Part shown: piece after piece, positions 1-10,142 of the stretch
How the letters are laid out: every line of letters starts with the position of its first letter
How positions within the stretch are numbered: position 1 is the first letter of the stretch
Source of the DNA: Dichetophora obliterata
Taxonomy: Eukaryota; Arthropoda; Insecta; Diptera; Sciomyzidae
DNA: 64,000 nt
Assembly (NCBI GenBank): GCA_963920525.1
Contig: OY986438.1
Span: forward strand, 180,584,888 to 180,648,887
Direction: 5' to 3'
Notes under the pieces: generated by a model
The model's input: only the letters and a program-made list of their open reading frames with translations
Databases searched by the model: none
Told to the model about the DNA's origin: nothing
Made by a program: the position numbers and the translations under genes

Positions 1-37
1 ACGAATTCCTTGGAAAAATACGATGATGCAAACGAAT

Positions 38-94
38 GATTTACCCTCTACCAAAATCGTTCAACGCGCCTAAAGAAGTTTTCACTTCAAAAAT
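38..94. repeat. 57-bp dispersed repeat, copy 1
   Basis: This segment, beginning GATTTACCCTCTACC and ending TTTTCACTTCAAAAAT, recurs identically at 16404-16460 in the same orientation. The flanks differ after the last shared base. A weaker, reversed relative (TTTTGAAGTGAAACTTTTTC) occurs near 41880. It is a dispersed repeat of unknown family. The left side may extend beyond the window edge. Confidence 0.75.
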
Positions 95-284
95 TCTGAA
101 AAAAATTACAATATCAAAAATTTAGTTGGGTCTGTAGATACTGGATATTATATTTTTTATTTCTTCACTAATTTATATTACGAGTTAGGGGGCTTCAAAC
201 ATGAAAAAATTATGGAAATAATAAAAAATATGCACACTTTAAATTGTTTTTTTTTTCTTTTAAACCAATAAGGATAACTATATC

Positions 285-1115
285 AAAACAGTAAAATCTC
301 TTTAAATTTCACAAAAATTGATATAACAACTTAAAATTTTGCACTTATGCTTTAACCTGTCATATGCTTTTTAAGGTACTATTATAGTGTGTAAGCAATT
401 AAAAATCATTTTTTTTCGTTAGAATATGGTTCTGTAAGGTCTAAGAATACGTATACAAAATTTTTTTTTTTTGGCTAAAAGTTTCGGCAAAAAAAGGGGT
501 TTTTTGTACTTTTTCTTTTAACGCACGCCATTTTTTTATTTTTTTTTTTTTATTTGCGTAGGTTAGTGCTCAACTGTAACTTAACTCAAGAATGCACTTT
601 AATTTTTTACTTTCAGACGCTTTGTGAATGCTGGGGACAAGAAGCCAATTGCAACAATTTTTTAAACACGCTAACTTCAACGCTCTGTAGAAAATAAACA
701 ACAACTATACAGATAAAAAATTTTTTTATTTCCTTATGAATAATTCTTTATTATGTACAAAATTTGAATCAATAAAATAATAATACTAGGTAAAAAAAAT
801 TATTAAAAAAGGTGTTTTTTTATAGCTACACACTGTAATAGTACCTTAAGTACAAAATTTGTTCAAGTCTAATGAAAACCACGTCTACCTCCTATACAAA
901 GTGACTTTATGAAATCAGTAAAATCTTTTTAAATTCCAGAAAATTAGTACAATTGCTTAAAACTGTGCAAATTTGTATCAATCTTAACTATGAACTCGAT
1001 GTTGACATTTTAAAATAAAAAAATTCTGCTCAGCTCCCATACAAACTAATGTCATCATAATTGTAAAACCTTTATAAATTCCAAAAACATTAATGTTTAA
1101 ACTAATGTTAATGGA
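285..1115 (-). repeat. Degenerate DINE-like repeat units
   Basis: Related units beginning GTAAAATCTCTTTAAATT occur at about 290, 917 and 1062. Between the second and third lie the phrases ACCACGTCTACCTCC and ACAAAGTGACTTT. On the opposite strand these read as GGAGGTAGACGTGGT and AAAGTCACTTTGT, the vocabulary of the repeats at 45.9-47.3 kb, which carry an INE-1/DINE-1-like signature. No protein-coding sequence was seen. The assignment to DINE-1 is by similarity of phrases only. Confidence 0.45.
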
Positions 1116-1144
1116 AATTTTTTTCTATCAGAAAAGAATCAATC

Positions 1145-1501
1145 ACACAGTAAAAAATATGAGCATTAATTTTATACTATTTTGTATACATATAAATCCA
1201 AACCAAAAATATTTTAAAAGTTATACCATCAAATCTTATAAATTTTTTCAGACCATTTTATTGTCAGACCAATCGAAACCACTATATTTTTAAATTTCCC
1301 GATTTTTGTGAATTTTTTCTTTCGAACTAGAATACAATATATTTTTATTAACACTGATATGAAATTTTTAAATTATATTTGGTTTATTAATTTTTTTAAT
1401 ATTGAGTGATATAAAATTTATAAATTATTTGGAATAAAAAAGTTTATACCACACAAATGTTATAAAAAAGATAAAATTTATCCTCAAATTTTTTACTGTG
1501 T
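1145..1501. mobile_element. Candidate MITE with ACACAGTAAAAAAT inverted ends
   Basis: The left end reads ACACAGTAAAAAATATGAG and the right end, reverse complemented, ACACAGTAAAAAATTTGAGG, so about 18 of 19 bases pair. The interior (about 320 bp) is AT-rich and non-coding. No clear target duplication was found, so the boundaries are approximate. Confidence 0.4.
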
Positions 1502-1729
1502 AGGTTTAAACTCTTAACTTCCACTAGGTTTAAATTCTTAACAAATTTTATCTATTTTTGTTTCAGATAAGCCAAGCTCGAGAATTCCTGCACACCGATT
1601 TTTCTATTTTTTTACTGTTTTATTTACGTTCATCATTACTCAAATAACTCCAACCATTTTTTCACAATCCTTACTTAAAAACGTCCTAAAACTTCAAAAA
1701 ATAGGGTAAAATGTCCCTTAAGGAGTAAT

Positions 1730-2960
1730 TTTGCTTGATTGAGGAACATTTAAAATTAAGCCTCATTTGCTCAAATCAAGCATTAAAAACTAAATTTAAG
1801 GAAAAAAAATTTTTAATGAGCATTTATTTTTAAAATTGAGTGAAATAAATGGTGGCTTAAACCAAGAATAAAATACTTGATTCTAGAACCTGCAACAAGG
1901 CTTAAGTCAAGAAAATATTTTTTTAGTTTAAGCACAGTCAGAGTTAAATTAAATTAATAACTTAATTGAAAAATTTCAGTATTAAAAAATTGTTTACTTG
2001 AATCAAGCACATTGTTCTCAATTTAAGGAAGCAGTCACCTTTTCGAACTTTTGATTTTTGCAAGATAGTAGAAAAACAATCCATTGAAAGCCAAAAAAAT
2101 TTACAAATAAATATGTAATGATTAAAGAGAAGTTGTGCGTATAAGCTTATCAAAGTGGATGGACTGCAGAAATCACAGAAGACTACGGAAGAGTTGCTAT
2201 AGCGATCAACGAAACAGGCTGTCTAGTCTGGCTTAGGGCCAATTTTTCAGTGCGAACTTAAACTCTAGTCAAATTAAACTGAGGTTAACGCACCAAAATT
2301 GGTCGTTTAAGCTCGTTTTAGGCAAAAAAGAAACACATTATATGTTAATTTAAGTCAACTTAACTTCAACGAATGCTAAAATATCTAGTTAAACCGAGCT
2401 TAAACGTCCAATTTTGGTGAGTTAAGCTAAGTTTTATTTGACTTAAGTTTAAACTCGTACTGAAAAACTGACCCTTAGTGGTTTGTTCTGCAAATAACGT
2501 GTTGTTGTTGTAAACTGTTGCAACCTGTTGCTTTATTAACTTATTGTGCATTAAGCTCAAATATAATTCTAAAAACATGATATATTTTTTTAGAATTATA
2601 AGAACAATATATCAAAGAAAAGAAATTTTTCAAATTAATCACATATTATTTTAGTTTTTGGTAAATTTTTCACTTGAATCAAGCAAATTTTTCTCAATTC
2701 AAGGACAATTAATTTCTCAAATCAAGCAAATTATTCCAATTTTCAGCAACTTGCTAACACGAATCAAGCAAATTTTTTCTCAATTCAAGCAAATATCATA
2801 CTTGAATCTAGAAAAAATATTCAAGAGTTTTAAGTAAATGTGTTTTGCATTTGCTCAATTATAAAAAAATAATGCTTGAATTGAGAAACTTACGATTGAG
2901 TATAAACTGATAGCCTATTATCAAGCATAGAATGCTTGATTTTTTTCTCTCCGTGTTTAT
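1730..2960. repeat. Field of short TCAAGCAAATTT-type repeats
   Basis: Short motifs such as ATCAAGCAAATTTTTCTCAA and CTTGAATTGAG recur at irregular 30-60 bp spacing on both sides of the MITE at 2236-2474. Examples are near 1990, 2680, 2715, 2765, 2870 and 2930. The MITE appears to sit inside this older repeat. There is no coding signal. Confidence 0.45.
2236..2474. mobile_element. Harbinger/Tourist-like MITE, TTA target duplication
   Basis: The left terminus GGGCCAATTTTTCAGTGCGA matches the inverted right terminus GGGTCAGTTTTTCAGTACGA with few mismatches. Inner inverted similarity continues (CCAAAATTGG near 2292 and CCAATTTTGG near 2409). The element is flanked on both sides by TTA (2233-2235 and 2475-2477). 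A 3-bp TTA/TAA duplication and GGG-starting ends are typical of PIF/Harbinger elements. At 239 bp it is non-autonomous. Confidence 0.7.
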
Positions 2961-3109
2961 AAATTATTTTTGGGGGTTTTTTTTTAATAGTACCTTGCAA
3001 AAGACATAGGTAAAATTTTTTCATTTCTTTAAATTTTTCATTTAATATTTTTTTTAAAGAGACACACTGTGTGCACCTTTTCATATTCGAGAGTTTTATA
3101 AGACAACTG

Positions 3110-4800
3110 AGATGGGGTGTGCCATTTAAGGGTTAAGTAAATCCTAAGAAAATATTTGCAACCAATAAATCCGTTTCTGCGTTCTAAATGCTGACTCTAC
3201 ACTAACATCGATAAAGTTTTATGCTTGAGTGTGGAAGACAGACAGCAAAATTATTACTTCGGGAGTTTCAGAAACTTTCTGATTGATATACAAACGAGCA
3301 AAAGAAGCCCACTAATTATATTAACAAATACTAAAACTTCTTCTTCAGCTCTGCAACAAAGTCTCTATTACCATCTCCATTACAACCCTAAACCATTCAC
3401 TCACAACTACTGCTACTAAACTGTGAAAATTTATTTTCCCCCTCCATCTACTCTATTCAACTGTCTGTATGAACATAACTTTTTAACCCCAATTACACAG
3501 TTCTTATTCGCTGCATCTTCTTTTACTGCCTTATTTCAAAAACTACCTAATTCCTTGCCTTACTATTCTGACTTCTTACTATCCTTACGATGCGCCGCTT
3601 AGCAAGGATTTCATGTTGTAATTTAGCAAATTTATGATTCTAAATTCATGTTACACCAGCTAAAGTTTCGAGTGTAGCAGTAGTGATATTTCAATGGCTT
3701 TCATCTACCTTAATGATGCTAAAGCCTCTCAAATCACTTCCTTCCTTCATCCTTTCTTTCAACTGCTGGCACCAACTACAAGTTTTCTTTTCACTACCGT
3801 GACTAGAGCAATTGCCGTTGCCCGCATCATCTCTCCATCACTTCTTTTGCGAGTCGAACTTTTTTGTGGATTTATTTGTCTTTATTTTCTTGTACATTTT
3901 TCTCCTTTTTTTTTTTTTGGCACTCATTTTATTAGGATTTTTGGTGCAAATGAAAAGTTATATTTTTCTTCTTTATTTGTGTAGTTATGCCGAGAGTTGT
4001 ATCTAGCGTGAATTTTATGGGTTCCATTACGAGTGCTTTAAGAGCCGCATTTGTGGGTATGTGTGTGTACTTGGTGTGGGTGTGTTTGGGCGTGCGTGTT
4101 GTTAATGAAAGTTTATCATAACAACAAGCGTGTAAATTGCTTAGATTTAATCCAAAGGAAAAAAAAAACAAAAATTATTGAATTATATTAGGTCTAATTA
4201 ACCCGAAGAGCGCACATTAAACGAATAATAACAGTGGCTTACCGCCAGAATTTACAATGAATACCACTATACATTTCTAATGTAAAATTGGTCGGTGTTT
4301 CCGAAAATGTCATTATTTTTTTCTGTTACTGTGTTTTCTAGATATTTCCCACCATAGTTTTTTTTTACCAAAAAAAAAAAGTTAGTTCCTTTTAATAGCA
4401 TACATCTCCAGAGACAACAATAACAATCAAACAAGTAATATATCAAATTAAAGCTAATAAAATTCTCTACAAACAAAGTTTACAATATTTTTGGATTTAA
4501 CTGTTAGTTTTGGCGAAATAAATTAAATTTGTTTTTTGTATTTTTCAAAAAAATTTACAAAAAAAACCAAACTAATTGCAAATTTTGTTGAAAAAGCAAA
4601 ATATTTTGTAAGTTTTGATATTTTTTGCTTAAAGCTCGTACTTTTTCGAAAAAAAGAAGATATTGTTGAAGAAAATCTATTGAGAAAAGATAAAGTTGTG
4701 TTTAATTGAACGAAAGCACCCAAATTGAGTGATTGTCCATTTATGCATTTCGCCTTATTTTATTGTCATATAAATACATAACATGTAAAATTATTTTTTT
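3110..4800. other. Non-repetitive stretch without a supported gene
   Basis: No transposon family, splice-consistent gene or RNA gene was recognised. Long open frames near 3694-3984 are low-complexity and hydrophobic only because of T-rich runs. A TG-rich segment lies at about 4050-4090. At 3118-3137 a GCCATTTAAGGGTTAA end resembles a piggyBac-type terminus next to TTAA, but no partner end was found. Confidence 0.4.
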
Positions 4801-4875
4801 TAAATTTTTATTTTTCATAAGGCATAAGTGTTAAATCAGATGTTTTGAAAAAGAACAAAATAGATACAAACAAAC

Positions 4876-5168
4876 ATGCTACAATAAAACCAGGTAAGCT
4901 TACGACTGAGAGCGCGATCGCCGAAACGGAATACATTAGTTTGCATGATACAATGAAATCAGGTAGGCTCTTGACTGAGAGTGCAACCGCCGATACTTTC
5001 AAAACGAAACGAAATACATTTGCTTGCATGCTACAATAAAACCAGGTAGGCTCACGACTGAGAAAGCAACCGCCAAAACCGTCAAAGCGAAACGCCTGAT
5101 TTTTACACTAATGGCTAAGAGACGCAGAGCACAGTCAGTCGTGAGCCTACTTGGTTTTATTGTACCAT
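4876..5168. repeat. Three direct repeats plus one inverted copy (hairpin)
   Basis: Three units begin near 4877, 4944 and 5028 (core TACAATAAAACCAGGTAGGC followed by CGACTGAGA). The core is repeated in reverse complement at about 5136-5167 (CAGTCGTGAGCCTAC followed by TTGGTTTTATTGTA). The third unit and the inverted copy form a near-perfect stem of about 33 bp with a loop of about 75 bases. Short open frames here on both strands merely follow the repeat. Confidence 0.7.
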
Positions 5169-6210
5169 GTCTGCAACGCTAACGAGTAGTTTAAAAAAAA
5201 TAGAAGCAAGAACATTCTAGCAAAAAACGTGCCAAACAAAAGATGCGCACAATTTGTAACCAAAGAAAGAAAGAATTTCGGCGACGAAAGTGACAAAAAT
5301 GGGGAAAGATTTCACCAGCAGATGAAGTCAATTGAGAATCGGTACCAAGGATTTTAAGACAAAGGAATGATGGGCGACTATTGTTAGTTTCTTATCAGAG
5401 ACACCGATCCCGAATTGAATAAATAGCAAAACAAGAATTGTAATCATTTTGAATGCAATGTAGTTAATGTAAAAAACAATGTAAATCATGAAAAGAACAA
5501 TAAACACGAAAATAAAAATTATATATACAATGTCAAAAATGTAAAAAACAATGTAAATGATGAAAATAAAAATTAAAAATATAAGACATTGTATTAGAAA
5601 ACCTTTTACTTTTTATTATATATGCATCTATATTATATATGCATATTTCGTCGAAACTAACAGTTGAATAAAAAAACGATGAAGGCATTGTAGGGAATTT
5701 TATTAGCTTCAGTTTGATATATCATTTGTTTAAGTATTTTCGTTGGTTCTGGAGATATATGCTATTAAGTGAAACCAAAATTTTTTTATTGGTAAAAAAA
5801 CTACATTGGGCAATATCTCGAAAATGGAGGGACAGAAAAAAATAATGAAATTTTCGGAATCACTGATCAATTTTACATTAGAAATGGATAGTGACATTCA
5901 TTGTATAAAAAATTTCCGTTATTATGTAAGCCAGTGCAATTTGACTGGAATATATTTTTTCGAAATGTATCCATCAAATTTTAAGTTTAGTTTAGTCGAA
6001 CTAATCTTGATTTTAATAAAACTACAATTTTAAAACACTTCTACGGAACTACCTTTTACTTGGCCAAAGTAGCAATTCCCTCAAAACCAGTGTTACCAAC
6101 AATTTCACACTTAGGTTTTGTCTTTTGTGCATGAAAAAAATCGATTTTTAGATAACTCAAGATTTTAGAAAATTTTTGAAGATTTATCTTAGAAACATAT
6201 CTAATATATA

Positions 6211-6961
6211 CACTCAGGGAAATATGTGTTAAAATGAAATAAAATTATGTTCATATTAAAAGAATTTGTTTTTGAAATAGAGCTTGAAACAATTTCATTT
6301 AAGTAAAACACAAATGTTTTTAAAGTTTAATTTAAAACAAAAGTTTTTGTTTTCAAAACAATGTTTTTAAATATACTTTCATTGTAAAAATTTTAAGTTT
6401 GAAAACATTTATTTAAACGAAAAATTTAATGCAAAAAAATTAATATTTAAAACAAATATTTTAAAACATAATTTAAAAATATTGTTATTAAATTAAAAAC
6501 AAACAAATTAAACCGTCATTTTTTGGATGACATTTTTTTAACTTTTTCGAGTTTTCGCAGTAAGATTCGTGATCAGCGACCCCTGGGAACCCCAGAATAA
6601 CAAATGTTTTGACTTCATTTAACGAAATTTGCGTTTTACTGCGGCTTGAAATATTTGAAATATAAAAATTATTAATAAGTTTTTATATCATCTTATGCTC
6701 AATATTTGTAAGAGTAATTCAAAAATATTTTCAATCAATCAAATGTAAAATCGGGGTCTCAGCTGTCTGGCAATAATTTTCAATGATTCTACTGCATATA
6801 ATTTTTTAATTCAATCTCTTATAGAGACGAAAAACAAAATGAGTTTATAGTTGAAAATTAAACACGCTTGTTTTAACTTTTGTTTTGTAGAAACGCAAAT
6901 GAGTTAAATTTCAATTTTAAATTTTTTTTTGTTTAATTTTAAAGAATGTTTTTTCTCAGTG
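6211..6961. mobile_element. MITE with CACTCAGGGAAA-type ends, TA duplication
   Basis: The left end CACTCAGGGAAATATGTG pairs with the right end (reverse complement CACTGAGAAAAAACATTC). Both are bordered by TA (6209-6210 and 6962-6963). The interior is a highly AT-rich run of AAAACA/TTTAAA words and codes for nothing. TA flanks suggest a Tc1/mariner-type helper transposase. The termini match only moderately. Confidence 0.5.
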
Positions 6962-7437
6962 TAGGGTTGAATCATTTCCTATTTTTGGAGTCTTAGTACT
7001 ATAGGACTTCACCAGTGGTCGAAATTCGACATTTTTGCATACATTCTTTGACTATCTGACAATTTGTTGATTCGATACAAAATTATTGTAAAAAAATATG
7101 TTTTTCATAAAAATTTTAAATCACTTTTACTTTCCTAACGAATTAGACACCAGTTCTCTCGCTCAGAAGACAGCTCAATGAAAGCGGCGAACTGAAAATA
7201 GAAATATAATCGTTTTTTCCTCTTTCCACGCTCATATGAGAATTTAAGCGAACTCGTATCACAGAGTAAAGAAAAAAAAAACCTTACGAAACAATGCCGA
7301 ACGTTTATTTTTTTCTTTTTATATGGATCTTTTACGTGTATATGCAACCACAATGAGTGGTGCACTCTTTCTTCCTACTCTAATTCATTAAAATTGTCAA
7401 AATCGGTTGAGAAAGATGCCAGAAAATGGTTCTAAAC

Positions 7438-7705
7438 TGTATGGAAAACTAAAAATCCCCAACTAAATTGTGGAAAATGTGGAATTAAAGGATAGGAACA
7501 ACTAAGGGCTGCCGAGGTTAAGGCATAACACTAGCCCCAGTTAAAAGCAATTCAAATTGTCTTTCACGGTTGTTTCGCCTAATCAATAATTCACGTATGG
7601 TTCCAAGCAATTCCTCTAAATAAATCTAAACATCTCCTTTCAGGTCAAAGACCAAACCTTGTTTGTATAAGGCGCATGTCTCGGTTCTTGAACCTTTTAA
7701 AAAAA
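7438..7705 (+). mobile_element. 5'-truncated copy of the tRNA-derived SINE at 33.7-35.0 kb
   Basis: From TATGGAAAACTAAAAATCC to an A-rich end at about 7700, this matches the reverse strand of 33.7-35.0 kb. Shared blocks include AGGAACAACTAAGGGCTG, CCGAGGTTAAG, CACGGTTGTTTCGCCTAATC and TCAAAGACCAAAC. The tRNA-like head is missing. It contains the uninterrupted junction GTTAAGGCATAACACTAG, which in the 34-kb copy is split by a LINE. Confidence 0.75.
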
Positions 7706-8757
7706 TGTTATTGTGGAAAAAAAATGTAAAACAAAATTTTTACAACAAAAACAACTTTTGACCTATTTTTTGAGCAAAAAGTTAATATTGTAGAGGTCTT
7801 TTGAAAACAATATAAAACATTGTATGGTGAAGTAACGGTAAATATTTTCTTATTGTCATTATGGTCATTTAATTGAACTTTCAGACAAAGAAAATTTTAT
7901 AAAAACGGGATAGGAAAATGCAGGATATTTGCTTGCAAAATCAAAACTTCAAATTTGAATAGTTTTTATTACATGTATTTCTAATGGAGTTTATTAAAAC
8001 GCTCGCAACTCAAACGCGTGAAAAGTGATCAATTAATTAAGCAATGCGTGGCAGCAAAGGTTATTTCCTAAATAACATAACACTTTAATTAAATAAACTT
8101 TTTATTAAAATTTTGAAAGGAAAATACTCCTAAAAAGTGCTGTAGCAAAAATATGATATTTCATACAAATCGAACCAGTACATTTGTTCGTTTACCTGGA
8201 ACAAAAAATATTTACTTCAATTTAGTATATTGTAATAGTACAGATATAGAAAATAGATTTCAATAAAAATTTAAATTTTTATATAATCTTGTAAGCTAGT
8301 CATGCTTACATGTTTTAAAAACTGGATAAAATATTTTAATAGAAACAAAAATTTTTTAAAAATATAACTTAACCCATTTCCAACCGGTGCACAGTAGGTT
8401 TTTTTCGATTTTAGGATGACATTTGCATTATCTCAGAAACTATAAAAGCTGGGGTCATGAAATTTTGTACAAATGAGTTTTAGTCTAAATTAAGTGACAG
8501 CACAAAAAAAAAATAGAATTCAAGGTGAACTGCATCGCCTACCTCCCATACAAACCATATATTTTTTAATAAAAGACCCTCACAAAATAGCTTATTTATG
8601 TTCTTAAAGACTAAATGTTTAAATGTTAAAAATCGGATAACTTTTAGATATATCTCCTATAAAACAATATTACCAAGTTAACGAAATTTAAAATAAATTT
8701 TTTAAAAAATGGTTGCTAGTACAAAATAAGATCACAACTTTTTTTAAATTATGAATT

Positions 8758-9320
8758 CTATTTTTTATTTATTTATTTATTTATTTATTTATAAACTATC
8801 GACAAAAATGTTTAACAGTCTATTTATTGCATCTTAAGTTACACTAAAACAATAATTATAATGGAATTATTATAAGAATATAAAATTAAGGATTTATACA
8901 ATACTCGAGCACTTACACTGTTATAGACAGTGCACATGTTAAAAATCGGATCACTCCGGCCATAGTTAGTTCTATGGTGCGGAATGTAAAAAAAATCTCT
9001 TTGCCTAAATTGTCTTTCCGGAGCATAAATATTGAGACGGGCGAGGATTGGCGCACAGTTAATATTATTCATTAGAAGATCTCGAACAAAAGTTTTAAGA
9101 AATTATTTTCTTCTAGAACTCAATGATTTAAGCCCAATAAGTGCACATCGGGAGCTTTACTCTGGCATAAAATTCCAATTTAGTTTTTTCACAACAAAAC
9201 GAGTAGAACGTTTTTGGACTTTTTCTAATCTTGTACTATGCGACTCATAAAATGGGTCCTATATTACACACCCATACTCAAGTATTGATCTTATAATGGA
9301 AATGAAATCCATGAGGAATC
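8758..9320 (-). pseudogene. 5'-truncated non-LTR retrotransposon fragment (end of ORF2)
   Basis: On the minus strand the C-terminal region of a Jockey/CR1-like reverse transcriptase is readable: RSILEYGCVI, stop, DPFYESHSTRLEKVQKRSTRF, then a frame change and LMNNINCAPILARLNIYAPE and RQFRQRDFF. It ends in a (TAAA)n tail at about 8761-8793, the same type of tail as the LINE at 25-29 kb. In-frame stops and at least one frame change make it dead. It is nested inside the Transib-like element. Confidence 0.8.
8761..8793. repeat. (TTTA)n, LINE tail microsatellite
   Basis: Seven or so TTTA units mark the 3' end of the minus-strand LINE fragment. Read on that strand it is a (TAAA)n tail. Confidence 0.85.
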
Positions 9321-10142
9321 TTATATTTTATTTTTCTTTAAATTTAAGAGCACCTAAAAATTGTACATTTTAGAGCAAAATTTAGATAGAAGTACGATAT
9401 TTTATGATAGTTATATCCTTCGACTTAAATAATGCTTAAGTAAATAGATATTTTCTCCTAAATCTTACTTAAATTTTCATTCCTTGAAAAATTTAGTCAT
9501 ATGTCAATGATTTTTCTATTTTTATTTATTAATATTCTTATGTATTTTATATTAAATTCAAAGGCAATTAAGACACAAAAAAGTCACAAAAAGTTATTAT
9601 TGTTTATTATTGTTGTTAAAAAGTTTCAACTTTGAAGAATTTTATAAAAAAAAAAACCATACAATTCATCAAATTTTTAATACCACATTCAAAATACATG
9701 AATCTGTCGAATAATAAAATTTTGTATAAGGTTTAACAAAAAAAAAACCAAAATGTCATCCTAAAATAAAAAAAAAAGCTCACTGTGCGGTGTTCGATAA
9801 ATCGAATGTTTAATTTGTCCAATTTCAATAATTATTTTAACTATGAAGGTAAATGATATCAGGAAGACAGTTGATATAACAAATTACTTTTATCATTGGC
9901 TATTTGAAAATAGTATTCACCATCACCACCCGTAATTTCAAGGGGGTTGATGGTGTGACTGAAAAATATCTTGCCAATAGAGCTTTCTTGTAAATAATAT
10001 TATATATATGTATATGTATGTATAGTTAAAAAAAAAGAAAGTGATGATGAGGTCTTTTAGCCAAAAGACGAAGATATATATTGCAAAAAAATAAATCAAG
10101 CCCTGGCAACACCTGGATGACACAGGTATTAGTCAAAGTTAG

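Larger units (their letters stand above)
8390..9787. mobile_element. Transib-like element with CACAGTG-type termini
   Basis: The left end starts CACAGTAGGTTTTTTTCG and continues TTTTAGGATGACATTT. The right end, reverse complemented, starts CACAGTGAGCTTTTTTTT and continues with the same TTTTAGGATGACATTT. Both ends abut CGGTG (8385-8389 and 9788-9792), a 5-bp GC-rich duplication. Transib transposons have CAC-starting termini resembling the RAG heptamer and 5-bp GC-rich duplications. No transposase is seen, so it is non-autonomous. A LINE fragment is nested inside, leaving about 0.83 kb of original element. Confidence 0.65.

Noticed and set aside
3118..3141. piggyBac-type end (GCCATTTAAGGGTTAA)
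   Set aside because: No opposite terminus was found in the neighbouring sequence, so it is mentioned only in the description of the stretch.
3694..4006. Hydrophobic frames that look like membrane proteins
   Set aside because: They derive from T-rich low-complexity DNA, overlap in two frames and lack start context or splice sites.
4876..5168. CRISPR-like regular spacing
   Set aside because: Only three imperfect units, variable spacing and a eukaryotic context. A hairpin repeat explains it better.
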